Source: Sthenelais limicola | Taxonomy: Eukaryota; Annelida; Polychaeta; Phyllodocida; Sigalionidae | Assembly: GCA_942159475.1 (NCBI GenBank) | Contig: OW804095.1 | Coordinates: 94,129,740-94,193,739, forward strand | Direction of reading: 5' to 3' | DNA length: 64,000 bases | In this document: positions 29,304 through 41,005 of the stretch, in pieces | Layout of the letters: each line of letters begins with the position of its first letter | Position numbering within the stretch: the stretch's first letter is position 1 | Notes under the pieces: model-generated | Told to the model about the DNA's origin: nothing | The model's input: the letters and a program-made list of their open reading frames with translations, nothing else | The model's database searches: none | Position numbers and translations under genes: made by a program

Positions 29304-29416
29304 GCCGGCAATAATAAAAAATTTATAGGACTTGACTCGTCCACATAAGCACTCTGCCTACGGCATCGTGCTTATGTGGACGAATCAAGTCCTATAAATT
29401 TTCGATTATTGCCGGC
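29304..29416. repeat. Fold-back hairpin (about 50-bp arms)
   Basis: GCCGGCAATAAT through GACTCGTCCACATAAGCAC is repeated inverted as GTGCTTATGTGGACGAATC through ATTATTGCCGGC, with a short loop and a few mismatches. Similar in style to the hairpins at 32.9 and 61.6 kb, with the shared word AGTCCTATAA. Confidence 0.8.
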
Positions 29417-32400
29417 TCGTCCCATTCTCTCTATATAGTGCAACAGGGCCAATATATATACAGGATAACTAACTTGTTGCGCAACTCATGCAATATTCAC
29501 AATCCTTCAACCAACGAGTTAAGCTTTTATATAAGACATTTTATATGTAGAAATATTATCAAATTGCGATCTTATAAGATGCTTGATCATGGTTTTGTGT
29601 GTATGGGCCGGTTACTATCCACCGTGCTGTTCTACCACTGTCCAGGCACCTCTGCGAGGAAAAACTACTTGAGAAAAATAAGCTCACAGTTCCGAATCAA
29701 TTTCAGACACTTTCACAGCTTTACATCTTTTTTTTAATAAAAGTAATACTTTGAAAAGGGTAGACTTTGACTAAGATGAAAGGATTTTAGTTTATTAATT
29801 TATTTGAAATATATTATTATACCTCTAGATATGTTGGAAGTTACGACGATCTGTTGTTTGTGGTCAGTCGGCACTGCGGGAAAATCGCTCACATTTTCGA
29901 ATCAAGTTTTAACTTTTTCACAGCTTTTAATCATAAAGATGAAAGTATTTTAGTTTATTTCTTCATTTTGATCTATAATTCACCATTCTACCTCCCCTTC
30001 TGTCTGCGTAAACAGCAAATCAGCCTAATGGCGTGATTATCCTAGTTGGGTTTAATAGTACAACTCAGAGCGTGGAGTTGTATACGGCACTACTCAGAGA
30101 GTGGAATTGTATACGGACACAACGTATACAACTCTACAATACGTTAATTATTTCAACGGCAACGCGTATATAATAAAAATGCCAAAGTGACAGACATTAG
30201 GATTTCCTTCATGCAAGCTGACGTTATGTGCTAGTATCACTAGGTCTACTTTTTAAGATATATTGGTGACCTCAATTATGAAGGGATATAGGGTTGATTT
30301 GTATAGCCGCCATCTTGAATCCTAATTCGCAAGGGAGTTATATATATGTCAGTGTCAACAATAGAGAAAACAATCCATGTTCATCATGGAATATACATCC
30401 GTTCCCCTATAGAAATACTGCTAAATATACATCCAATGAGAATCCAATGAGAATCCATCCCATCGTGCACAGTGGTACATGCAAATCTCCTATTGACGCC
30501 ACACCAAATGAGGCGACAACAAATGAGGCAGACTCCCTAGTGACACAGGTAAAAATAGTATAGGAAACAACATGGTGATGGGATTTACAACAATGTTTAT
30601 TATTCATGGAAGATGACGGCGTAGATCTCCTCTCCTCTTTCCATTAGGTTTCTCTGTGCTTTGATTTGGCAAGTTGCAGTTTGAGAGGAGGAGCTATATC
30701 GGAGCCACCCATCTTGAAGTGCCTACTATTCCCACTTAAATTAGTGGTCATGGAATCATGAAACTTATTCAGTTTAATCATATAGGATATGTATGGCAAT
30801 ATTAGAAATGCAGAGCTTCAGCAATGTGTTTTCATCCAATATCTTCTGAATAGGTGGAATGGATGGGCTAAATTGATGGATCTCTACTCATTACCAAATT
30901 AGAAATTAGACTCTAGTCCAAATTAAATTAGAAAGAGACCTAGGGTTCCATAATTCCTTCCGCCTCCACCCACATGCACACATACAGCCCTCCCCCCTAC
31001 ACAAACACACTCACACACACACATGCTGGAGACAGCAAGGTGACGTTGATCCTATATATTGAAGATAATTATGTGGCTTTGAAACCCCGCATTGGAACAC
31101 TTTTAAATGAGTTTGAAAAATCATAGCATCCTACTTCTAAGACGTGAATTATTTGAACTAGACATGAAGACTCCATATTTTCAATGAAAATTTTTGCAAA
31201 TAGCAGAAACATTATAGTCTTCAGAGTATTTGTGCATCATTATAATGATCGACATCATTATTTACCCCTAGAAACGTAACAATAAACAGTCAGTTTCTCT
31301 CTTACAAGGAGGCAGCCATATTGGTGACCAACAGCGCCACTGGTGGTAATTTATGTTTGTTGGTGACGTCACTGAACCACTAGGTGTGACTGGTCACTCT
31401 ACTTGGCACATACATGTAAACAAACATTGTGCCTACAAGTGCAACTGGTATATATACCAAATTACATAAAATACATATGTGATATTGTTGGATACGATTT
31501 CCCAGCCCAGAAAATGTATACATGATTTCCTATGAAGTTTGGGCTTGAATAATAGTTGACGTCTATATGTTTAATCATATTTCTTGTTTCTTGAGTTTAT
31601 TACAGATATAATTGATTATTGTAGTAATTGTAACTTCCAGTCTAAATATTATGCAAACATCCTTTAACAGTATAACATAAATTTCGGAATGTGTATTAAG
31701 TTATACATCTAATTCACCAATGTAAGGGGTGAAACTAGAAGAACTGATTAAGCAAGTGCATATCATCCCATTTTACATGTGTCGATGTAACTTGACATTG
31801 TTGAAATAAAGTTACCAATCAATAAATATCATCACTTGCCATATATATATATGTCGCTGTTCAGCTCCTCCACAATATTAGAGCTTTCAAATAAGTTACA
31901 TGTGCTGAACAGTATATGAAAACAACGTTATTTTCTTTTAGAAAACGCGTGAATATACGAATATGACAATACAGTTATTTTCTTTCTTTATTTTCAGAAA
32001 TAGGATCTTCTACTCCTCAGATGAAAGACAGTGCAGCTTTGAGGGGTGAGAATTTGTTTTGAGTTCTTCCACAAACATGTCAGTGCTTACAAAACTTTTT
32101 GTCAGACCATTATCAGCTGTCCGAGTGAAATATGGAATAAATTGAAACTGAAATTTATTGTGGTATGCATTTTGAAACATTTATTTATATTTCTGTCTTC
32201 TTCCCACCGTATGATAGAACCATTAAAGAGGCCTTTAAAAAGAAATAATTTCTTCTTTAATAATAAGTTCCAGTTCAAATGGATTGCAGGGACGTTTACT
32301 ACTACCAAACGGAATAGTAAATGCCTTTTTTCAAAAACCTTCTTATATCATCTTAAAAGTCGTCCACTCGTTACAAAAGAGAAAATAGAAAGTTTTAATC

Positions 32401-32692
32401 ATGAGGGCACTGTGGAATCAAGTTCTCCTCTGATGGAAGATGAAGTAATTCCTTTCTGTATGATGATATGGAAATAGCTTTTTGAGTTGGTGTTAAGGAG
32501 GGCTGATGCAACATTCACAAAACTCAAGAGCTCTGTTTATTTGTTTATGTCTATGTCTCAAACAGAGCAAATAGTGAAGCATTGTTACTTATGAGCAAAC
32601 TGACGTCTATCAAGATATGAAAAAAAGCAAGTCTGAATATGAGTATTACAAATAGCATATTGCTTTAGTAATTCAAATCTCAGAGTTATATT
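29417..32692. other. Non-coding stretch
   Basis: No supported gene. Contains a short set of GTATACAACTC-like direct and inverted words (30060-30150), a CA-rich run near 30995-31025, and a CRE-like TGACGTCA with a nearby CTCF-like word (31330-31375). Confidence 0.45.
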
Positions 32693-32693
32693 A

Positions 32694-32712
32694 AGATAAG
32701 ATAAGATAAGAT
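32694..32712 (-). repeat. (GATAA)n short repeat
   Basis: Repeated AAGATAAGATAAGATAAGAT. On the minus strand it follows an ATAAAAAACATC stretch, like the 3' microsatellite tails of some LINEs. Confidence 0.5.
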
Positions 32713-32876
32713 GTTTTTTATTCGTCAAAAAATAATCACAGTTACACAGAGGTAAATGAGATGGGTAAGGAAAATTGACAAAAAGGTCTACATGCCTTTA
32801 TGTTACAACGAGGTAGCATCTCTTCCGGCAGTTAATTTGGAAGATAATTGTGCTAAGAAGTAAAGTGAGTAAATAT

Positions 32877-33272
32877 TTAGCACTTATAGGACGAGTTGCC
32901 GCATGGAGCGTAAATAAAGGACGAGACCGCAGGTCGAGTCCTTTATTTACGCTCCGTGCGGCAACAAGTCCTATAAGTTGATTATTATACATGCCTAGTT
33001 TTGCATGCAAAACATGCTTAATTAAAGATACATTAACATAATTTGCCATATCTGGTGTTTGTACAAGAGGAATATAACTATAGAAACAGTTGAAATGTTG
33101 GAGAAAGAAAGCCCTCGCACACGGCAAACTTGCGTCGGCAACCTTGCGTCGGCAATCTTGCGCCACCAAACTTGCGTCGCCATGACAACGCGCCCGTAAT
33201 GTACTAGTCCAATACCATGTTACTAGTAATGTGCGGCTGTCGGGGCCTCAGTATTGAATGCGTGTATAATAA
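32877..33272 (-). repeat. Dispersed hairpin repeat, copy A
   Basis: About 396 bp nearly identical in inverse orientation to 61281-61662. One end (32880-32981) is a long hairpin with arms of about 45 bp around GACGAGACCGCAGGTCGAG. The other end is GCGTGTATAATAA. Read on the minus strand it runs from TTATTATACACGC to the hairpin and then CTAA, which recalls Helitron 3' ends, though the hairpin is unusually long. A frame on the minus strand stays open and largely conserved in both copies. Confidence 0.75.
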
Positions 33273-33599
33273 AATATAATACAGGCTAATCATAGCGAAA
33301 TAAACATTATGTTTTCTAGATATATTTGGGCAGAACAGCTCAAATATTTACATATGACAATGCGAGATAGACTAGGCAAGAGGTTTAGTGTCCATACAGT
33401 ACAGTACAAATAGGACTTGCGTACAGGCTACATAAGTATAGGTTTGACTAATGAACCAAATAAAAATAAAATAGAATAAAACAATGACTCAGCTCCAATC
33501 AATAGGAGTTTATCATCCCTTGGTTTGTGATCGAGGAGAACACCTGGACCCTTACATGAGTAGATTCAAGGGAGACTTGAAATAAAAATAAAATACATT

Positions 33600-34423
33600 A
33601 TTTTATTATTACTCTGACATCGATCCTGGAGAACACCAGGCTATTATATTATATATATATATATATATATATAAGATTTTTATTCCAACATCACAATAAA
33701 ATACAGTTGTCAGAAACGGTAGATTACACTCTGCACTCCTGACCGTGCAGGTCTTCCGGGCATACCAAACAGAAATAAACAAAGATTTATAGTATATTAT
33801 AAGAGAGGTCAAATTAAACGAAGGAATTGATACGACAATTTCTGATTTTAAATCCAAGTAGCTACAGTTTAAACATTTTTAGTTATAGACGGATACTAAC
33901 AATACTGTTATTTATGTCTCACTGATACGCGCATGAATGGTTGACGTCAAAATTCTTTTCTCACCTCCAGGTTCTGTACATTTTTACTTAGTTTATTCCA
34001 AGCTGAGCAAGCTTTGTAAAGAAAACAATTTTGGTAGAAGGCCAAATTAGGGTGTACTAGTTTTAGGTTTTTCCTGTTTTCTGCGTGACTCCTCGTAGGC
34101 AAAGCTCTAAGATCTAAATTTGATAAATTTGTGGCAAGGTAGTGAGCGCACTCTAACATGTGTATCTCTCGTCTCAAGTCATTTGGTAAAATATTGAGTT
34201 TTACTAGCTCGTTTTCAATGTTTGTCCTTTTATTGCGATTTAAAGCTGCTCTTACCGCAGCATTTAACAGGGCTTTCAGCCTATTTACCTGGTGTTTGTT
34301 TGTGTGCGAATAAAAGATGTCACCTCTATCAATTAGGGGAATAACCAGTGTTTTTATAATATCTATTTTGACCTTCTTGGGTAGCATATTAAGTAAATAA
34401 TATAATAAATGATGTGGTAGCAT
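33600..34423 (-). pseudogene. LINE reverse-transcriptase 3' end (jockey/CR1-like), 5'-truncated
   Basis: The open frame 33947-34423 encodes the C-terminal part of a LINE reverse transcriptase: LPKKVKIDIIKTLVIPLIDR, then HQVNRLKALLNAAVRAALN, LPNDLRREIHMLECAHYLA and YKACSAWNKL. The YADD core is absent, so the copy is 5'-truncated. Downstream on the minus strand the presumed 3' region includes a (TA)n run at about 33645-33673. It cannot move itself. Confidence 0.75.
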
Positions 34424-34839
34424 TGATGCAAACCAACCGCCGGGAATACAGGAGTCAATTTGAAGGAGAACATGGGAGACATAATTATGAGTATTGATAT
34501 TTTATTGCCAACTTCATGCTTAGGAGAGCAAGATCCTTCTTCACACAGTCTCAGTTAGCTAGAATTCCGAAAGAGAAGAGGCAAGGGATTCATCCAATGA
34601 AATCTTGTGATCCAGGGGTGTTGTCAAATGTTTCAGAAAGGCGAGAAAATGTCTCCAACCCGTTGTGTGTCCGTAAGGGGTACCCCATGCATGTGCATGA
34701 AAGCTGCAGCTCCTCGATACAGGCTGTGCAGGCCAATGTCCTTCTCATTGCCTCTAGAAGCATATACTGTCTAAATTGATGAATTTCTATTAAAATCCAG
34801 CATCCATATGCCATATGCTATCTGCCAGAAGATTTCTTA

Positions 34840-35735
34840 TAAAAAGTGTTAGAATTTGCTGAATATATTTTTTGATTATTGCCTCCTTTGGTTGGGGGGT
34901 GCAATCGTTAGCCATTTTGATATTGTCCAAGTAATGGCATAAGAACCTATATACCAGCCTTAATCATATTGGAAAACGTAAAATCAACAATTGTCTAATA
35001 TATCCAATTCGATTGGAAAGATTTCTTAAAACAATTCAAGTGAAATATGCACAACATATATTTCCTGATTGCCTCATTTTTGTAAAGGGGCTGCTATCGT
35101 TAGCCATTCCAACTTTGTGGTGCCATTTGCACATACAGAGGCTTAACTCATGTTACATCATTTAATATTAACGTTAACCTGCAACATTATATATATTTCA
35201 AAAGATTTTATGAAAAAATTGAGCTGAAATATACAAAAAAATATTTTGTTATAAGGTCTGTTTGTTTGAGTTGAGGGTGCTACCGTTAGCCATTCCAAAA
35301 TTGGCTTTGAGGCCACATATAGATAAATGCACACTGAAATCTTGTTAAGTTTTTTCAGGTAAACAATGACCTATAACTGCATATCTGATCAAAATGATTT
35401 TGACAAATATTATGACTGATATCAGGGGAATTATCAATTTCTAAAGTTCTAAGGATAGGGGATGCTATTGTTAGCCATTCCAAAATTTACTTTCTGGTCC
35501 CATATGTGAACCACCTTCTTTCTTGGTTAGTCATACAAATCAAATTCTCATCTATAATATCTCATATAAGTCATTTCATTGGGGGTGCTACCGTTAGCCA
35601 TTTAATCATCGACTTTGGAGTCTTGTGTCATCATAATACAGGCTCGAACCATATTTAGTCATTGAAAATAAACAATGACCCATGATATCCAATCGTATTG
35701 AACATACTTCAATAACAAAATTAGTTGAAATATGT
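34840..35735. repeat. Degenerate tandem array, about 185-bp period
   Basis: GTTAGCCATT occurs at 34907, 35099, 35285, 35470 and 35593, each preceded by a G-rich GGGTGCTA(T/C)C-like word. Spacings are 192, 186, 185 and 123 bp, the last unit being shortened. A second shared block (GAAATATGCACAACATAT and relatives) lies between the anchors. The array runs into the LTR, which may have inserted into it. Confidence 0.8.
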
Positions 35736-36224
35736 ATGTCTAGTGAATACGGGTTTTAATAGTTCCGGGATAATTGGCTCGGCCAGTTGTTGCTATAATT
35801 GGGTGCACATGCCTCAGCTGGATGTGCTCCCGGTTCCGAAACGGCCTTTCGGATTCCCGCCTTTTCCTACCTGGACAGAGTTCCAGTAATTCGGTATTAA
35901 GGGAAATCATTATCTAGTCAACTATTTTACCATAATATGTGTTTGAGTACTTCCGGACTCCGTCTTGCTTAACTTAGCTATTCTCACGTTGAACCATGTT
36001 AACCATTTGTACCCTAAACACCTACATTGACTGTGTACCATAATTACCACCTGTCTTGTGAGGCCAATCCCTGGTCACCTTTGTTGGGTCCGATACTGAC
36101 TATCGGACATGGTTTGTGTGGAGAATAAAGCCTGTGATACCTAAAGAACTGCGTGTCTGGTCTTCTTTCCCTTTGCTAGGATAAGAGAATATCGAACTTG
36201 GGTAGTGAGACGGAAATCACTACA
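35735..36224 (+). repeat. 5' LTR of a Ty3/gypsy-like retrotransposon
   Basis: About 490 bp ending GAAATCACTACA, with an AATAAA at about 36124 and a GT-rich downstream segment (GCGTGTCTGGTCTTC) suitable for polyadenylation. It is followed by a primer-binding-site-like TGGTGCCATAAACC at 36227. The left border is set where the tandem array loses its pattern and is uncertain by some bases. No matching 3' LTR is seen in the window. Confidence 0.6.
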
Positions 36225-36226
36225 GT

Positions 36227-36240
36227 TGGTGCCATAAACC
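36227..36240 (+). promoter_or_regulatory. Primer binding site (tRNA primer)
   Basis: TGGTGCCATAAACC begins two bases after the LTR end. It starts with TGG, the complement of a tRNA CCA end, as reverse-transcription primer sites do. Confidence 0.6.
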
Positions 36241-36328
36241 AGTTTCTGGCCGCAAACCTTGTTGATAGTGTGACTGTTGTTTTTTTTAAAAACAGGACTG
36301 CTTTACGCAGTGTTTAAGTTGGGCCGGG

Positions 36329-37773
36329 ATGGCTGAAGCCGTGACTGATCCTGCTGCTGGACTTGATTTGAACACCCCGCCGAGGAGTGAGTTGATTAGA
36401 CCACCTAAGTTGACCATTGTCGTGGATACTTTTGGCCCTCCACCAAGAGGACATTTGGGACCCGTTAGAGATGATGAAGCTTTCAAGTATGAGGACGACG
36501 GAGCGGTGTTTCGTGTAAACACCGGTGCCGGTAGTGCTTTCAATCAATGGCGTCGTGCGCCGGACGACTTGTCGGAGGATGAACTCTGTCACGAGTTCCT
36601 TAAAATGCGCTCTGACTTTAAAGCTCATAAGAGTGCCACTGAGGAGATGCAGGCGCATGTAGCGGATATTTCACAACAGAATGCCTCCTTACGGGGAGTC
36701 ATTCAGGATGCTGTGTATGGGCCGGCTCTGCCCGTCACGATAGAGGATTGTAACTCGGCGGCTTCTGGAGATATGCCACCGCCGGATGCTTCACAGGGTG
36801 AAGGTTTGCTTAGTATGTTGATGAAAATCAAAACTAGATCTACGCCCAAAGCCCGGTTACGTCAACTTTTGCCAATCCGAAGTTGTCATTTGCACCGATG
36901 TTGGCTAAGTCGCGGCTAAGGGGCCGGAAGATGTAGACAGGCATGTTTCATTTTCAAAACAGGCGCAGGCCTCCTCTTCTTTGAAGGGAAATGCAAATGA
37001 CTATTCATTTTTGAGCGTTAAGGGTGTGGTTACGCAGAAGAGACAGAGTAGTGGAGTAGGCACGAAGGCACATACTTCTGCCATCAAAACTACTAATGGG
37101 AGAGTACAGGATGGCACATACATTTGTAATTCCCCTAGTCCCTCCAGTTCTCCATTCTTTGGAAATAAAACGGGGAAGAAACCTTACAGGCGTAATAGTG
37201 ATTCAGATGATTCTGAAGATGACCGTGGTAAGGATTCGCAGTCGAGTAGATCCTGGCGGAAAGATCATTCCCTCGTCCAGGGCCTGGAGTACACAGGGCC
37301 GGATGAGTCGGATGACGATTTTGACTACAAGCAATCTTCGGCCAGGGAGAGTATTGCTCCTAAGGTATCTGTTCCCAGAATGTGGGATGGTGTTCTCTCA
37401 TGGAGGATCTACTTGGCGGAAATGAAGTTTGTCGCTACCGCGCACAACTGGAGTCTCGAACAATTACTGAGGCAGTTGATCTGTGGTTGCAGGAGACAAC
37501 TGGCAGAGATGGGTGATTTGCCGGAGGATCTGACTCTTGTACAGTTTGTTGATCATATGGAAACAAACTTTGGTGAGAAGTCAAAACCTAAGAAGCAGGC
37601 AGAATTCTATAATTCGTGCCAGACTCCGAACCAGTCAGTGAGATTGTTCAGAAAATGATGTCGCTCAGAAGGGACAACGTGCTTTTGGCCCCTTGGATAA
37701 CACGTTGAGGTCTGTTTTGCTCTGTGTCTTCCTACAGGGTGTGACAAACCAAGATATGGCTGATTGGGTTGAT
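36329..37773 (+). pseudogene. Broken Gag of the LTR retrotransposon
   Basis: Starts at ATG 36329 in a leader after the primer site. A first frame (to 36919) is Pro/Asp-rich with a possible coiled-coil segment (EEMQAHVADISQQNASLRG). The reading then continues in another frame (36922-37658) through a Ser/Asp-rich linker to a capsid-like block: WRIYLAEMKFVATAHNWS, LEQLLRQLICG, LTLVQFVDHMETNFG. A further shift near 37640 leads to IVQKMMSLRRDN and, after another, GVTNQDMADWVD. At least three frame breaks. No nucleocapsid knuckle, protease or polymerase follows, so the element is truncated. Assignment to Ty3/gypsy rests on LTR layout and the Gag block, without a database check. Confidence 0.65.
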
Positions 37774-38149
37774 TGAACAAAGAAAACATGTTAATTTCCA
37801 TGGATTATTTTTAGCTTCTCAGGAACTGAGACAATGAGCCGACAATGACTGAAACAAAGTTGAACATGGATTATTCATGAGAAGTGATACTAAAGATCAT
37901 AGTTAATGAATTAGAGTGAAATAAAAGAGATGCATATGCATCATACTTACCTGGGATATGTATGTATTAGTATACCTAAAACTACATCCAATTACTTTTG
38001 GTGTGGGCTGCCCAGTGGTCGCAGAAGTAATGAGAGTGTGAGCAGCAGGTTCAGGTTGTATGGATGGAGGTAAGGGTTGGTAGGTATATGAATAGAATAT
38101 AGCTGTCTAGGTGGGTCCCTTAGGTCTCTGCTGCCGCCACTACTGCCGC

Positions 38150-38187
38150 CTCCCCCCCCCCCCTCCCCCCCCCACACACACACACAT
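38150..38187. repeat. C-rich and (CA)n simple repeat
   Basis: Runs of C broken by T, followed by ACACACACACAC. Near the end of the degraded LTR-element region. Confidence 0.85.
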
Positions 38188-38705
38188 TCAGGTGATATTG
38201 AGAAGTTATTTTGTGTTTCTGTATCCAATGGCAAACCAGGCTTTATAAAAACAGGATTTAATATTGTATCCACAGCTTTCCAGACTTATGAAAAGTGAAT
38301 AATCCTTGTAAATATAAATACATATAATATGATATAATACAATATAATATTTTAATTCTTCATTTGTGGCAAAGGTTGTAAATGCAAGCAGGCGATTCAC
38401 AACTGTTTTCAGGTCAACATGTGTAGGTTTTGGTTCCCTCTATGCACTTTTCTTCTTCCTCTATCGCACATTTCTCTTTTAGGCCGTTGGCCACTCCCCT
38501 CTATTGTGACTTTTCGTGACCCACTAGAGAGGGACTACCTAATTTTTGTTGAAAAAATTGTATAATTACTTAACTAAGACAAATGGACTTGTTGGCAATC
38601 TCAAAACTTGCACAATGGGTTATAATTCGACTTTTAGTGGGGGTATTTTCCCGAGCCCTCTAAGCCAATCAGCTTGCGAGCTTCTCATGAGTGCGGGTCA
38701 CTTTC

Positions 38706-38722
38706 TCCAAGATGGCGGCCTC
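38706..38722 (+). promoter_or_regulatory. YY1-type element overlapping a start codon
   Basis: CTCCAAGATGGCGGCCT spans the ATG of the next gene. AAGATGGCGGC is the known YY1 motif often found just downstream of TATA-less transcription starts, here including the first codon. Confidence 0.6.
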
Positions 38723-39515
38723 CTCCATGGAAGAGGACGGTCCTCCAGTATGTAAACAAAGGGATTGTTTAGTACATATCATCCCGAAAGGAACAACAAA
38801 ATTAACACAATTTACAGCCCTGAGTTGGAAGAAAGCTTGTGAGGCCGCAGAGATATGGATGGGGCTCGGGGATAGCTCAGAGAAGCGAGTTTCTCTTGAG
38901 TCAGCTGCTCTATGGACGAACACTGAGCCTGAGGATCACTATGTTTACCACAGGGACTGCTATTCTCAATTTACGAACAAAACCAATATTGCTCGAGCTA
39001 AAACACGTCATGCTAAATTGGAGGAGACACAAGCTGCAACATCTACTTGTTGTAAAATATTGGGAGCAACTCCTGACGCAAATAAAACTAGCATTCCAAG
39101 CCCAAGTCCTAGGACATTACGGTCGACACAACCCTCCCTCCACAAGTTCAACCTCAAGGCAGCTGGGCCCCAAACTAGCGCCAAACATGTGTTGCCATCA
39201 ATATGCATTGTGTGCATGAAAAAAGACTTTTTTATACAATCAAGAGGGCGGCGTATCAGAGACAAGTTAGTGAAGGCAGAAACTATTGATGCTGGTAAGT
39301 GATACATTATATTCTAGCCTTTCCTAGCTTTGTTGTGCATAATTCAAAGACAAAGTACAGGCTCGTCGCAGTGCCAGTATGGGTTACATCATACAAGATA
39401 TAGGTCAAATCGGAGGCTCCAGTTATCCCATATTCCATGCCATTAGTTAAACAATGATTAGCTCGGCGGTAGAATATCAATGTAGTATTGCAGGGATCGT
39501 AGTAAGGGCTTTGTA

Positions 39516-39668
39516 CTCTCCCTCTCTCCTCCCCCCTGCCGCCTTCCCCGTCTGCCTACTCCTACACCTCTCACCTCCCCCTCTTTCTTTCTCTCTCTCA
39601 TATCTCTTTCCCACTCTCTCTTGTTTTCTCTCTCCTTACTCCCTCCTCTTCCTCTGTGACCCCTCCCC
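39516..39668. repeat. Pyrimidine-rich (CT)n stretch in intron 1
   Basis: Mostly C and T (TCTCCCTC-like words) over about 150 bp within the first intron of the nuclease-like gene. Confidence 0.8.
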
Positions 39669-40652
39669 CTTATGCACACTTACATGATTACATTCAATTC
39701 AATATTTTATTTAATGATCTGCTTACATGCATTCTAAAATGAATACAATTATTATTTATGTTTCAAACATTTTCGAAAGCTTTTCTAACCAACCTCTCCC
39801 TCTCCTGCCCTCCCCCTAAATAACCTGCCCCTCCCCTTGAGGTTATTCACTACTGGTGATACAATGTAATTATATACTTATTACAAATATCCTATACAGT
39901 TTCCAGTTCAAGTTATTTACAAAATAACAGTCAAGTAATACATACAATCAAACAAATGTTCTTTACTTAGTCGTTGCTCTTTTTCTTGTCTCCTATATGT
40001 TACATGGAACTCGATCCTCTATTATGCATTAACATAAAGACTCTATCTTCTTTTTACTTCTACAACTGTATATGTGGACGAGTGCTGATTGGTTGTGGAC
40101 GAGTACCTCCATCAATCCACTCGTCCACAATACTAGTACTGACCCAAGGCTTACTACGACCCCTGTATTGTCATTGAAACATTGATGGTTCCTCCTTAAT
40201 CAAATGTCCCATCCCAGTGCATGGTACAAGGTGTTTCAATGTTTTATCAGTGTTGAACTATAGTAATGAAACTAGTGAGAGATCCTAATATAGGGTAACG
40301 ATATAATAGGGAACCTCTGTTAATTTCCCACACTGATAACAAGTAATATATTAATAAAACTGGAAAATATTGTAAAACCATATGATAATCTTAATTAATG
40401 GAACCCAGTGGAACTCGGATATTTCTGGGAATAAAGGGGGAAAGTCTGAAAATTAAGTACAAAGTAATATCTTACTCAATATCTGATTGGAGTTTAGTCA
40501 ATTATACTGTGGGGTGGTTTTACACCTTGTCTGGTAATTTTCTATTGATTCTGAATCGTAGTGGGGTGGGGCTTTTGGTTTTTATTGTGGGGTCATGTAA
40601 AAATAGATGTCAGCGATATGTCTAGTTTGTGCCTCAATTGATTTCTGTATTA

Positions 40653-41005
40653 GGCCAAAAAAAAAAATAGGTGTGTTTCCGATTTACCCCCCCTACCTAG
40701 AAAAACCTTACCCTACCTAAAAGTTTTTTACCATACCTGATTTTGTCCCCATCATATCTTACTTTTTTTGGATTTTTTGACAAAAAAAGCTTACAAAAGC
40801 AGGAAAACGGGTTTTCCTAACCCAAAACTGTCAAAAAGCACATTTCCCATGTTCAAAACAACTATTGTTATGAAAAAGACATTTTTTTCAGTTCCTGGGA
40901 TGTGGTTTCCAAACAAAAAAAATTAACAAAAAAAAAAAAATTACCCCCCCCCAACCTAGTTTTCAGCCAGATAAATCGGAAACACACCTATATTTTTTGG
41001 GGGCC
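40653..41005. mobile_element. 353-bp Harbinger-type MITE in intron 1
   Basis: Begins GGCCAAAAA and ends TTTTTGGGGGCC. Subterminal ATAGGTGTGTTTCCGATTTA pairs with TAAATCGGAAACACACCTAT. It is flanked by TTA on both sides. Three-base TTA/TAA duplications with GG-starting inverted repeats are typical of PIF/Harbinger elements. No ORF inside. Confidence 0.8.

Noticed and set aside
32046..32477. 143-residue ORF on the plus strand
   Set aside because: Composition is Phe/Lys/Ser typical of AT-rich random DNA; no motif or splice context.
32798..33169. 123-residue minus-strand ORF as an ordinary gene
   Set aside because: It lies in a dispersed hairpin repeat and its openness can come from high identity to the second copy; kept only as a finding.
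34896..35603. A CRISPR-like array of regularly spaced repeats
   Set aside because: The shared unit is degenerate, the period is about 185 bp and the DNA is eukaryotic; it is an ordinary tandem repeat.
38669..38923. Antisense ORFs over the nuclease-like gene's first exon
   Set aside because: Shadows of the plus-strand coding exon.
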